Shown one piece after another: positions 8,169 to 17,942 of a stretch of 35,779 nucleotides of DNA. Source of the DNA: Actinomycetes bacterium (GTDB taxonomy: Bacteria > Actinomycetota > Acidimicrobiia > Acidimicrobiales > JABEUL01). The position numbers and the translations under genes were made by a program. The stretch's first letter is position 1; the number at the start of each line of letters is the position of its first letter. The stretch lies in contig JAJYDO010000025.1 in NCBI GenBank assembly GCA_021777355.1, positions 858 through 36,636 of the forward strand, in the 5' to 3' direction. The notes below the pieces were generated by a model that searched no databases, was not told where the DNA came from, and was given only the letters and a program-made list of their open reading frames with translations.

Positions 8169-9440
8169 ATGGCAAGAATCACTAAAACCCTCGTTTCTGC
8201 TATTGATCAGGCAGTGGTCCCTTATGCTACCAAGTTGTTCCTTTCAAACTCGGAATCAAACGGTTCAAATAACGAATTGAAACTGGCTTCAGTCAAGTCA
8301 TTTCCATCAATTGTCAAAGGTGATTTTGAAAATGATGCTCTCTTTGACTCAATTTATGTGGCTACTCTAGAAGGTTTTGTAGATGAAGTCGAGACTACCT
8401 GCACTCTCTTAGTTGGAAAAGCAACTGGTGATTTAGCCTTTGACATAGCCCAGAATAACCAAGAGTCCTTGATCTCTTCAGACAGCAATGACGCCCTGGC
8501 TTTTTTTGATGCCACGCTTTACGCGCCCACGCTCTTGCGAATCGTTTACTCTTTCACGAAAAGTCCAGTTCCCGAAGTTTCTAATCACGCCATAAAAAGT
8601 GTAGAGACAAATCACTTGGGAAACTCTTTTATAGTTGATGGAAAATACAGGGTGGTTTTCTACAGATTTAACACCATCTCGCAAAGAAATGGCCTAGATC
8701 TTATCTTTGCCCTTGATGAACTGGGGTTCAACAACATGGTGGCTCCCTTGGCCCGAATTCAAGATCATGACAGCAATGATTTAGGAGCAATATTTGATTA
8801 CACGGATTCCGGCATGTCGCTTCGCTCGCTTGCCTTGACTTCTCTTAGAGATCTTTTTGACTTGGGCGGAGATCCTTCAAAGGCTGGCGGAGATTTTTCT
8901 GAAGAGTCGAAAAGACTTGGCGAGATGATCGGAAAATTACATATTGCCTCAGGAGAAGCATTTGGAGTATTGCCGGGTGAACCAAAAGAGTGGATTGAAG
9001 AGATTGTCTCTAGAAGCGGACATCGCGGTTCTAAAGCTTCGAAAGCGGCTTCCAATCGATGCGAACCGCTAAAGTTAATTGAAAATCCTGGGGCTAACAT
9101 CAGGGTTCACGGCAACTTGAATCTCTGTAATTTAGTACGTTCGGAGATGGGCTGGTTCTTAGATGACGACGGCGAAGCAAAGACTGCAATTTGGTCATCT
9201 CCCATAAGGGATATAAGTGAACTTTTGGCAAAGCTTGAAGAGGTAGCCCAAAATGCGGCATCCGAGAGGTTTGAAGATGAACAAGAGCGGGCCGCAATCT
9301 TAGCGAAGGCTTGGGTATCGAGAAACCGTGAAGCATTTATGGAGGGCTATTTGCAGGTAGTTGAGAGCGCAGATTTAGTTCCCCCTGATGCACTTGAGCT
9401 AGAAGTTCTTTTAAATAGCTTTGGAATTACTACTTTATGA
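8169..9440 (+). CDS. Maltokinase-like protein lacking catalytic residues (probable pseudokinase)
   Basis: This 423-residue protein follows treS by three bases, the place of maltokinase (Mak/Pep2) in actinobacteria. The fold signatures are recognisable: GNSFIVDGKYRVVFYR (beta strands of the N-lobe), LDLIFALDELGFNNMVAPLA, and RVHGNLNLCNLVRSEMGWFL near residue 312. In active maltokinases the last motif reads roughly HGDLHLGQ followed by DFEGEP. Here it is HGNLNLCN (314-321), so the catalytic Asp is Asn316, and the DFE-like segment reads LDDDGEAKTAI. The Lys expected in the N-lobe strand appears as Val. The frame is intact to its stop, so it is not a decaying gene by that test. It may act as a scaffold or regulator of TreS, or have another activity; this is inference from residue loss. 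Confidence 0.72.
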   Translation: MARITKTLVSAIDQAVVPYATKLFLSNSESNGSNNELKLASVKSFPSIVKGDFENDALFDSIYVATLEGFVDEVETTCTLLVGKATGDLAFDIAQNNQESLISSDSNDALAFFDATLYAPTLLRIVYSFTKSPVPEVSNHAIKSVETNHLGNSFIVDGKYRVVFYRFNTISQRNGLDLIFALDELGFNNMVAPLARIQDHDSNDLGAIFDYTDSGMSLRSLALTSLRDLFDLGGDPSKAGGDFSEESKRLGEMIGKLHIASGEAFGVLPGEPKEWIEEIVSRSGHRGSKASKAASNRCEPLKLIENPGANIRVHGNLNLCNLVRSEMGWFLDDDGEAKTAIWSSPIRDISELLAKLEEVAQNAASERFEDEQERAAILAKAWVSRNREAFMEGYLQVVESADLVPPDALELEVLLNSFGITTL

Positions 9441-10433
9441 TTTTCCGTATTCGCTAGAGCGCAACTCCTCGGCTGCCATCTCTGGAGAAATGATATTTAT
9501 CAATACTCCGGTACCAAGTTCAAATCCCGCTCTGGTTGTTAATTTTGGTATTACATGGACATGCCAGTGAAATGTTCCAGAGACCCTATATGGAGCCGAG
9601 TGGAACACTAGGTTGTATCCAACTTCGCCTAAAACCGATTCAAGCCTTCCAACCGCCTCTCTAACCGCTCTTCCAACTCCTGCGACATCTCCGGGACTGG
9701 CATTGTGTAGATGGGCTCCGTGAGCTCTGGGCACTATCAACATTTCAAACGGCGCGCCGCTCCAGAATGGACACATTATTACTGCATGCTCGGTTGCATT
9801 TACTACCCGATAGCCCACTCGCTCTTCTGCCCCAATGGCAGTGCACAATAGGCAACCCCCAGCAAAGCGAGCAAATCCAGCCTGTTCGTCAGCTAATTCT
9901 CTGGGCACGAATGGAAGCCCAAGAAGTTGTGCATGAGGGTGCTCAAGGGAAGCTCCGGCCTCTTTGCCGTGATTGACTATGGCCTGTGAGTATCTCAAGC
10001 CCGGGGTTGCTGCATGTTCATCAATTCTGTCTCTGATTGCCGCCATCACAAGCCCGGCATGGTCTTCGGGAATTGATCCCCACCCTGCACTGTGATCCGG
10101 TGAAAGTACTAATACTTCGTGAATGCCACTGGCTGGGGCCTCTGTGAATACTGGGCCTAAATGGGTAACAACAAATGGAGCATCGCCGTCAAAGGCAGGG
10201 TAGAGGTTTGGCAACACCCTTATAAGCCAGGCTCCACTTGGTCCATAAGTTTCCAGCGCAGGCGGGGTAGCTTCCTCATTGCCGGGACAAAAGGGACATG
10301 ACTGGCTTCCTTCTGGGCTGTCTGCGGCGGGGTTTCTAGGAAGAAAAGCCGCAGGCCTCTTTGCTCTGTCAGTAGATACGGCAACCCATCGCCCTGTCAA
10401 GGGATCAAGTCTGAGTTGGTTCGTCTTATTCAT
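9435..10433 (-). CDS. galT: Galactose-1-phosphate uridylyltransferase family protein
   Basis: A 332-residue histidine-triad-superfamily nucleotidyltransferase that exchanges UMP (or, in relatives, AMP) between a nucleotide sugar and a hexose 1-phosphate. Zn ligands CPFC are at 46-49, PNLYPAF at 75-81, the active-site HPHAQ at 165-169 with nucleophile His167, and FHWHVHVIP near 285 provides the second metal site. Family members closely related to GalT include ADP-glucose phosphorylases, so the exact sugar nucleotide is uncertain. The gene is convergent with the maltokinase-like gene and their ends overlap by six bases. ATG 10433 has only a weak purine-rich upstream stretch. Confidence 0.88.
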   Translation of the reverse strand: MNKTNQLRLDPLTGRWVAVSTDRAKRPAAFLPRNPAADSPEGSQSCPFCPGNEEATPPALETYGPSGAWLIRVLPNLYPAFDGDAPFVVTHLGPVFTEAPASGIHEVLVLSPDHSAGWGSIPEDHAGLVMAAIRDRIDEHAATPGLRYSQAIVNHGKEAGASLEHPHAQLLGLPFVPRELADEQAGFARFAGGCLLCTAIGAEERVGYRVVNATEHAVIMCPFWSGAPFEMLIVPRAHGAHLHNASPGDVAGVGRAVREAVGRLESVLGEVGYNLVFHSAPYRVSGTFHWHVHVIPKLTTRAGFELGTGVLINIISPEMAAEELRSSEYGKS

Positions 10434-10512
10434 GCGAGACTTTCTTCTCTGATCGATATTTAAGCGACTGCTCCATTTACCGTAGCCTGATATAAGTGGC
10501 TAGCGTTGGATA

Positions 10513-11016
10513 TTGCCGATGAGATATGCAGTTTTTGACATTTTTCTTGTAATTCATATATGTTGTGCAGTTATTACTTTAGCCACTTTTACAGGTTATT
10601 CCTTTATGAGTATGTTCAACCTTCAGCTTAGGGCGGATCAAGAGGCAAAAATGGCTTTGGTCCGATTTCTGGGATCAAAGCTTCCCATAGTGGTCAGGAC
10701 CTACTATTTGCTTCTTGTCTCGGGGATTGGAACCTTGCTTTTTTCTGCGGACAGGTTTTCATTTCGAGACTGGTGGGTAAGAGATTGCTTGATTATCTGG
10801 GTGGGAATTGCAATAACGGCTGAATTTCTGGCCTTTCGTGCTTTAAAGAGTTGCATGCGGGAGTTGAATTCTCAACTTGGTGAACAAGGGAATGAAAATA
10901 TTGGAGGAGTGAGGATCACGTCGAAGTTCGTTAAAGAGTTAAGAAAAGCGTCTTTGTATTTGAACTTGATTGTCATTGCCACTTTTGCAAGTAGCTTCCT
11001 GATGATAAGGCAGTAA
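10513..11016 (+). CDS. Integral membrane protein of unknown function, four TM segments
   Basis: A 167-residue protein with hydrophobic segments at about 8-30, 53-77, 88-108 and 143-163, separated by basic loops. A start at TTG 10513 or ATG 10519 is possible; both fit the same frame. I do not recognise a family with certainty; size and topology recall small integral membrane proteins such as DUF2269. It stands alone, about 80 bp from the divergent galT and 250 bp before the next membrane protein gene. Confidence 0.7.
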   Translation: MPMRYAVFDIFLVIHICCAVITLATFTGYSFMSMFNLQLRADQEAKMALVRFLGSKLPIVVRTYYLLLVSGIGTLLFSADRFSFRDWWVRDCLIIWVGIAITAEFLAFRALKSCMRELNSQLGEQGNENIGGVRITSKFVKELRKASLYLNLIVIATFASSFLMIRQ

Positions 11017-11158
11017 GAATCTCTAACAACTTGAGGCCATTTTTAGATTCGACAGGAAATGGAGATCAAGGACCTCGAGGGTGAATTCGGCGCAAGGTAG
11101 GCAATTACATTTCTATTATATTTCTTGTACTTTGATTAATTATCAACCATTTCTAGAA

Positions 11159-11185
11159 AATAATTGCAGTGTTTTTGCAATTATT
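11159..11185. repeat. Perfect 10-bp inverted repeat in AT-rich leader
   Basis: AATAATTGCA (11159-11168) and TGCAATTATT (11176-11185) are exact reverse complements with a 7-base loop. It sits about 80 bases upstream of the large Met-rich membrane protein gene. Related half-sites (GCAATTA at 11101, TTAATTGCAA near 11237) occur nearby. It could be a repressor operator or a weak hairpin; a T-tract of terminator type is not present. Confidence 0.6.
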
Positions 11186-11266
11186 GGTATCAAACTTCTT
11201 AAGAATAAATGAAGATTGCCGATTCAAACTTAATTTAATTGCAATCCCGCTATATAAGGAGTTAAC

Positions 11267-13351
11267 TTGTCTGTACTTTTGATGCCCATGCGCGACCAGG
11301 GTGAGAGTGTTCCGAAAACCCGAAAGACGTTGGCGGGAAGGGCGGGAATTAACTTAAGAGTACTTCAGATTTTCCTGGGATCCCTCTGGATTATTGACGG
11401 ATTGTTACAAGCCCAGCCCAAGATGTTTGGCTCTGATTTTGTCAAGATGGTTGTATTGCCAAACTCAATGGGCCAGCCGGGATTTATTGGCTCTCTAATT
11501 ACTTGGGCCGGGCACTTAATGCTTCATGGTTCTGTGTTTTGGAATGCCTCTTTTGTACTGGTTCAGATTGGCATTGGAGTAGGGATTATATCCAAAAAGA
11601 CAACAAGATTTGCACTCTTGGCTTCCATTGGCTGGGCAGCTGGAGTTTGGTTCATTGGTGAAGGCTTTGGAATGGTCTTAACTGGAACCGCAAGCCCTCT
11701 AACAGGTGCTCCCGGCGCGGTATTTATTTACGGAATCATGGCGCTCATTGTCTATCCGAGAAAACGCCAAGATTCAAACGCAGTTTTAATGGGAATTGAT
11801 TCTTCAGCTTCGGGGGACGGGCTTCTTGGTTCAAGCGCCGTACTTATTCTTTGGGCTCTGTTCTGGATCGGCAACGCCTTCATCTGGCTGGAGCCGGCAA
11901 ATAGATACTCAAGTGCAGTTAAAGATCAAATTCACGCAAATGCTCAGATACAGCCAGCCTGGTTTGGAGGCTGGATCAACCACGTAGGAAGTTTAATTGG
12001 CGCAAGCGGCGGAAAACTCTCCTTTGTTTTGGCTGCGACTTCGGTGCTAATTGGCTTTGGTCCGCTTTTCTCTGCTCGGGCTACTTTGTTTTTCAATTTA
12101 GGGATTGCATTATCGCTTCTTTACTGGGTCTTTGGACAGGGCTTAGGAGGGATACTCACAGGGATGGGAACTGATCCAAATATGGGGCCGATTTTTGTCC
12201 TGTTCGCACTTTCGATTACCCCTCTCGTAGTGCCATTTTCAAATAAGCTTGCTCCTCCGATTGGCGTTTTGGCGAGAATTCGGCCCACTTGGCTGGGTGG
12301 TGCGGCACTGGTCCTTTTCGCGGTTCCTTCGTTCATGCTCTCTATGCCGGTTAACTCCAGTGGATCTCAGATGGCTGCCAGCATGTCAATGACGCAAAGT
12401 CATGACGGGACACAAGGTGGATCTCCAAGTACTACTTCTAATGGGATGAACATGGCATCTTCTTCGACTTCTCCTGGGTTTGTGGCCACCGGACCTGGTT
12501 CATCGTCGCCTGGCAGCTCAACTATGGGAAACATGCCCACAATGAGTGGAACCTATCCAACCAGCACCTCACAAGCAAGTCAGAACTATGTGCCCTCAAC
12601 CACAATGGGGCCAATGATCATGTCAAATAGCTCCAGCAACTCCGCCTATCCCACTACCACCCAAGGGGCATCCGGCAGCTCTAGCATGCCCGGAATGGAT
12701 ATGGGAAGCGTTGATTCGGGATGGACCTATAAAGGCCCTGCACTGTCTGAGACAGAAGTTAATATGCTCAACTACGTGACTGCTCTGACCGACGAAGGCC
12801 ACGTCATGCAAACTCCTAATTGCACAGAGGCTCCAACGGCGCAACAAGAAGTTAATGCCGCAAGAATCGTGCAAGAAACAACAGCGGCCGTTCAGAAGTA
12901 CCAGGATGTGAATGTAGCAATTAAAGACGGTTACACGCCTATCACTGATCCCAGCTACCCGGTAGTTCACTACGTAAATGCCGCGTATATGCAGAGCCAA
13001 TATCTTTTGGACCCGAATCATATCCAGTCACTTGTGTATGCCACGATTCCCTCTGGTCAAAAGGTCTTGGTGGCTGCAATGTATTTAACTCCTTACTTCG
13101 TTGCAGGTCCAATGCCGGGAGGCTGCCTGACTCAATGGCATATGCATTCAAACCTCTGCATGTCAGATACAACCGGCACCTACAACGGTTTTGCACCCTG
13201 TGGTCCGGGAACAACACTTTTGCCGACACCTTGGATGTTCCACGTATGGCAAGCACCGGTCCCAGGAGGCCCACTTGCCATGGACCCAACGGATCTCCAA
13301 ACGGTGCAGGCAGCAATTATGGAAGTAAATGGAGTTTCGCCAACTTCTTAG
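11267..13351 (+). CDS. Large polytopic membrane protein with Met-rich linker and His/Cys-rich C-terminal domain
   Basis: The 694-residue protein begins with TTG 11267, supported by AAGGAG five bases upstream. Residues about 28-370 hold some eight to ten hydrophobic segments arranged as two similar halves (LQIFLGSLWIIDGLLQAQPK; later SSAVLILWALFWIGNAFIWL), a DoxX-like appearance. Residues about 370-485 are rich in Ser, Thr, Gly and Met with clusters MGNMPTM, MGPMIM and MPGMDMG, like copper-binding Met motifs. The last 200 residues form a soluble domain ending with GGCLTQWHMHSNLCMS and TPWMFHVWQ, rich in possible metal ligands. Topology suggests that domain is outside the cell. A role in metal (copper) handling or oxidation is inference. 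The assignment of a single gene is sure, the function is not. Confidence 0.8.
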   Translation: MSVLLMPMRDQGESVPKTRKTLAGRAGINLRVLQIFLGSLWIIDGLLQAQPKMFGSDFVKMVVLPNSMGQPGFIGSLITWAGHLMLHGSVFWNASFVLVQIGIGVGIISKKTTRFALLASIGWAAGVWFIGEGFGMVLTGTASPLTGAPGAVFIYGIMALIVYPRKRQDSNAVLMGIDSSASGDGLLGSSAVLILWALFWIGNAFIWLEPANRYSSAVKDQIHANAQIQPAWFGGWINHVGSLIGASGGKLSFVLAATSVLIGFGPLFSARATLFFNLGIALSLLYWVFGQGLGGILTGMGTDPNMGPIFVLFALSITPLVVPFSNKLAPPIGVLARIRPTWLGGAALVLFAVPSFMLSMPVNSSGSQMAASMSMTQSHDGTQGGSPSTTSNGMNMASSSTSPGFVATGPGSSSPGSSTMGNMPTMSGTYPTSTSQASQNYVPSTTMGPMIMSNSSSNSAYPTTTQGASGSSSMPGMDMGSVDSGWTYKGPALSETEVNMLNYVTALTDEGHVMQTPNCTEAPTAQQEVNAARIVQETTAAVQKYQDVNVAIKDGYTPITDPSYPVVHYVNAAYMQSQYLLDPNHIQSLVYATIPSGQKVLVAAMYLTPYFVAGPMPGGCLTQWHMHSNLCMSDTTGTYNGFAPCGPGTTLLPTPWMFHVWQAPVPGGPLAMDPTDLQTVQAAIMEVNGVSPTS

Positions 13352-13578
13352 AGAGTCCAGTTAATCGAGCCCATTGGCAACGATGAGACCCAAATGATTT
13401 TAGCTGGTGGCGGAATTTAAGCGCTAAGTTGAAATTGAGTGGACTAAACGTGCGGTGGGAACCTAGGTAAGGCTACTATTTCAAACGAATCTTCTGTCCG
13501 TTTTTAGCCGGTTTAATGACTTTGAGATCAGGGAGTTCCTTTCACTTTTGCCAAGGTGACTTAGGTGATGCAACGGTA

Positions 13579-13584
13579 TATAAT
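13579..13584 (+). promoter_or_regulatory. Candidate -10 element for the thrC transcript
   Basis: A perfect TATAAT lies about 35 bases upstream of the riboswitch aptamer. A matching -35 is not evident at 17 bases (GTGACT). Position relative to the aptamer fits a transcription start near 13590. Confidence 0.5.
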
Positions 13585-13614
13585 TTTTGGTGCTAACGTA
13601 TTAGTGATTAATTA

Positions 13615-13706
13615 ACCGCATCCAGAGCGGCCGAGGGACCGGGCCTGTTGACGCCGCGGCAACCAGTGATTTTCACCAGGTGCCAATGCCCGAGCGATGA
13701 TGGAGG
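13615..13706 (+). promoter_or_regulatory. SAM-I (S-box) riboswitch controlling thrC
   Basis: The leader contains the S-box core in order: CAGAGCGGCCGAGGGACC, then GGGCCTGTTGACGCC, GCGGCAACCAG, a small hairpin (GTGATTTTCAC) and AGGTGCCAATGCC. These match conserved SAM-I aptamer segments (AGAG..GGAGGGA, GGCAACC, GGTGCCAAT). P1 can form between CATC at 13619-13622 and GATG at 13696-13699. There is no terminator hairpin with a T-run after it. Instead a GGAGG ribosome site (13702-13706) lies immediately beyond P1, so control by blocking translation is likely. Binding of S-adenosylmethionine is inferred from the family. Confidence 0.85.
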
Positions 13707-13711
13707 CTACC

Positions 13712-14953
13712 TTGAGTTTAATTGAAGGCCTGCGATGCAGGGAATGTGGAAGAAAATATCCTGCTGAGGCACTGCACGTATGTGAGTTTTGTTTTGGCCC
13801 GCTTGAAGTTGTTTACGACTATGAACAAATCGCAAGCAGGATCTCAAGGGAGTCCATTTCAATGGGTCCGACGACAATTTGGCGCTACAAGGAATTGCTC
13901 CCTGTCGATGATGAATCACCGGTTGATTTAGGTGCCGGATTTACTCCGCTTATAAGAGCAGAGAGACTAGGAAACGAACTGGGTTTAAGTGATCTATGGA
14001 TAAAGGACGACACCAGAAACCCAACAGGATCCTTTAAAGACCGTGTAGTTTCTGTCGCATTGACAAAAGCACGGCAACTTGGTTTCAAAGTAGCTGCCTG
14101 TGCTTCAACGGGAAACTTGGCAAATTCCGTTGCCGCCCATGCCGCAAGAGCAGGTTTAGAGTCCTACGTTTTTATTCCTTCTAATCTGGAGCAAGCCAAA
14201 ATTGTAACAACAGCTGTTTACGGCGGGCATTTAGTGGCAGTTAACGGGAACTACGACGACGTAAACCGGCTTTGCGCGGAACTTGCCAGCGAGGAGCTGA
14301 CTTGGGCATTTGTAAATCTTAATGTCCGTCCCTACTACGCGGAGGGCTCAAAGACACTCGCCTTTGAAGTGGCTGAGCAGCTTGGATGGATTGCCCCTGA
14401 TCATGTTGTGGTTCCAATAGCTTCGGGAAGCCAACTCACTAAAATTCAAAAAGGTTTTAGTGAACTCGCCAAGGTCGGATTATTGGATGGTGATCCAAAT
14501 GTACGAATCTCCGGAGCCCAGGCCAAAGGCTGCGCACCTGTGGCCAATGCATTTGCATCGGGTGCAGATCATATAAGGCCGGTTAAACCCGATACTATTG
14601 CCAAGTCTCTGGCAATCGGCAATCCTGCAGACGGCGAATATGCCCTCGAAGCAGTCAGGTCAAGCGGCGGAGCCATTGAATCAGTAACAGATGACGAGAT
14701 TATTGAAGGCATCAAATTGCTGGCTTCAACTGAAGGCGTCTTCGCCGAGACAGCAGGAGGGGTGACAATTGCTTGTTTGGCTAAGCTGGCTGCAAGTAAT
14801 GTGATCAAATCCGATGAGAAAGTTGTGGCTTTTGTAACCGGGCATGGACTTAAAACAGTCGAGGCGCTTGCTCCGACATCGGGTCCTACAATTACAATCG
14901 AAGCTACGCTTGAAGCTTTTGAAAAAGCCATTGCAAATGAAAAGAGAGGATAA
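13712..14953 (+). CDS. thrC: Threonine synthase
   Basis: A PLP enzyme converting O-phosphohomoserine to threonine and phosphate. I place the start at TTG 13712, because GGAGG lies five bases upstream; an in-frame ATG at 13697 would put the start inside the riboswitch P1 helix with no ribosome site. From TTG the protein has 413 residues. An N-terminal zinc-ribbon-like segment has Cys 9, 12, 24 and 27 (CRECG...CEFC). NPTGSFKDR carries the PLP lysine at residue 109, and ACASTGNLANSVAAHAARAG is the phosphate-binding region. cysO starts one base after its stop. The SAM riboswitch suggests that the methionine branch controls the threonine branch of homoserine use. Confidence 0.94.
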   Translation: MSLIEGLRCRECGRKYPAEALHVCEFCFGPLEVVYDYEQIASRISRESISMGPTTIWRYKELLPVDDESPVDLGAGFTPLIRAERLGNELGLSDLWIKDDTRNPTGSFKDRVVSVALTKARQLGFKVAACASTGNLANSVAAHAARAGLESYVFIPSNLEQAKIVTTAVYGGHLVAVNGNYDDVNRLCAELASEELTWAFVNLNVRPYYAEGSKTLAFEVAEQLGWIAPDHVVVPIASGSQLTKIQKGFSELAKVGLLDGDPNVRISGAQAKGCAPVANAFASGADHIRPVKPDTIAKSLAIGNPADGEYALEAVRSSGGAIESVTDDEIIEGIKLLASTEGVFAETAGGVTIACLAKLAASNVIKSDEKVVAFVTGHGLKTVEALAPTSGPTITIEATLEAFEKAIANEKRG

Positions 14954-14954
14954 A

Positions 14955-15230
14955 GTGAGCGTCACAGTAAGGATTCCAACCCAATTGAGATCACTGACCG
15001 GAGGGGCCGGTGAGATTGGTGTTGAAGGTGAAACCGTGGGTGAAGTGCTTAGAGCTCTGGAAGTTGAGCACCCTGGGCTAAATGAAAGGCTTTTTGACGA
15101 GGCCGGAAAACTTCGCAGATTTGTGAACGTATTTTTAGCCGAAGAAGACGTCAGATTTCTTGACGGCTTGGAGACCAAAGTCGAGACAGGCCAAGTTGTC
15201 TCCGTGGTGCCAGCAGTAGCCGGAGGTTAA
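14955..15230 (+). CDS. cysO: CysO-type sulfur carrier protein (MoaD/ThiS fold)
   Basis: A 91-residue ubiquitin-like protein ending in AVAGG. In this family the terminal Gly-Gly is adenylated and thiocarboxylated. The segment LRRFVNVFLAEEDVRFLDGL and the ending VVSVVPAVAGG closely follow mycobacterial CysO, which donates sulfur to O-phosphoserine-derived cysteine synthesis through CysM, and less closely MoaD. GTG 14955 begins one base after the thrC stop and has AGAGAGGA upstream, so the two genes are coupled. No cysM or Mec peptidase gene is in the window. A role in molybdopterin synthesis is less likely but not excluded. Confidence 0.85.
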   Translation: MSVTVRIPTQLRSLTGGAGEIGVEGETVGEVLRALEVEHPGLNERLFDEAGKLRRFVNVFLAEEDVRFLDGLETKVETGQVVSVVPAVAGG

Positions 15231-16031
15231 ATGCCCAATAAAGTTTGGGTAGATTTGGCACGGGTTGGCATAATCTGCGCCTTCATCGCGGGACTTTCTG
15301 CAGGTTTTTCCTGCGGGAGCGTACTTGGTGCAGTTTCAAATGAACCTGTGCTATCCGTTGTGGTGGTAAATTCTTCGCTTCCCAACTACCAAACCGCGGT
15401 TCCAGGCCCCCTAAACGGTCAGGTAAATGGATCAACTTTATTCCCGCTTAATATTGGCGTTGCTATTCCAAGTTCGCTGAACTGGGTGGGTCCCAACACG
15501 ACGGCATACCTTCGAACATGGTCCAATCCAAATGAGCCCAATGCAACTGTGGCCCTGGAGGCAGTTGCCTACGGAGACACACAAGACGCCGCTTTTTTGC
15601 TTTCGTCCTGGAAACAGTATTTGGGAAGCCCTCTAACTGGAGTTATTTCAAGCGGGGCTTTCCCGACGCCAAATCTCAAGTCAGGGGCCGGATACGAAAT
15701 AACCCTCCCTTATAGCAATAGTTATTCCAATCTCGAAGTAGTAATGTTCCAGGAAAATACCTTGGATTTCTTCGTATTTCTAAAAGGTCCCGGCGCCCTT
15801 TTTTCGCCTAATCAGGCATTGGGGCTAGCCCAACGCCAGCAGCAAAACGCCGAAGCCCAAGGGGTTCAGTCCGTGACTATAACCACTTCGTCTTCTGGCA
15901 CATCGAACAAAACATATGAAGAGATTGCAGTTGGTATTTTGGCTGCTTTGGCTTTGGTTGTGGTTTACGCCTGGATAAATGGGGTTCAAAAAAAGTGGGC
16001 CAGTGGAGAAGGTATTGGGCCGAAATCCTAA
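15231..16031 (+). CDS. Membrane-anchored exported protein of unknown function
   Basis: The ATG follows the cysO stop directly. The 266-residue product has an N-terminal hydrophobic segment (about 10-35, IICAFIAGLSAGFSCGSVLG), a soluble extracytoplasmic domain rich in Asn, Ser and Thr, and a C-terminal TM segment (about 233-251) followed by a short basic tail (VQKKWASGEG). The middle contains PGALFSPNQALGLAQRQQQNAEAQG before the final TM. I recognise no family. Its place in a thrC-cysO-X-groEL block suggests co-transcription with thrC and cysO, not a shared function. Confidence 0.75.
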   Translation: MPNKVWVDLARVGIICAFIAGLSAGFSCGSVLGAVSNEPVLSVVVVNSSLPNYQTAVPGPLNGQVNGSTLFPLNIGVAIPSSLNWVGPNTTAYLRTWSNPNEPNATVALEAVAYGDTQDAAFLLSSWKQYLGSPLTGVISSGAFPTPNLKSGAGYEITLPYSNSYSNLEVVMFQENTLDFFVFLKGPGALFSPNQALGLAQRQQQNAEAQGVQSVTITTSSSGTSNKTYEEIAVGILAALALVVVYAWINGVQKKWASGEGIGPKS

Positions 16032-16173
16032 CCAATTGCTGATATTCGATGTGCGCTAATCGAAATACCTGGTAGAAAAGCCCCAAGTAAAGGGAAATCA
16101 GAGATTTTCTTGTTGTAACGCCCAATTTTTAGGAGTTCCAAGGGAATTCGAGGGTAGTTTTTAAAAATTCTGA

Positions 16174-16200
16174 TTAGCACTCGGTTCTAGAGAGTGCTAA
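16174..16200 (+). promoter_or_regulatory. CIRCE operator (HrcA site) of groEL
   Basis: TTAGCACTC (16174-16182), nine bases, then GAGTGCTAA (16192-16200) is a perfect CIRCE element, the HrcA repressor site of heat-shock operons. It lies 66 bases upstream of groEL. Confidence 0.97.
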
Positions 16201-16263
16201 TATAGGTCTCGTAACAGAAAGTTTTGGAGTACGTACTCCACAGGAGTAATAAGGAGAACTTGA

Positions 16264-17889
<1,626 letters not shown>

Positions 17890-17906
17890 GTCGAATCTAA
17901 AATTAT

Positions 17907-17942
17907 GGCCTGCACGCTTTTTCCGTGCAGGCCTTTTTTTTT
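17907..17942 (+). terminator. Rho-independent terminator after groEL
   Basis: GGCCTGCACG (17907-17916) pairs perfectly with CGTGCAGGCC (17924-17933) around a 7-base loop and is followed by nine T residues. It begins 18 bases after the groEL stop. Confidence 0.97.
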
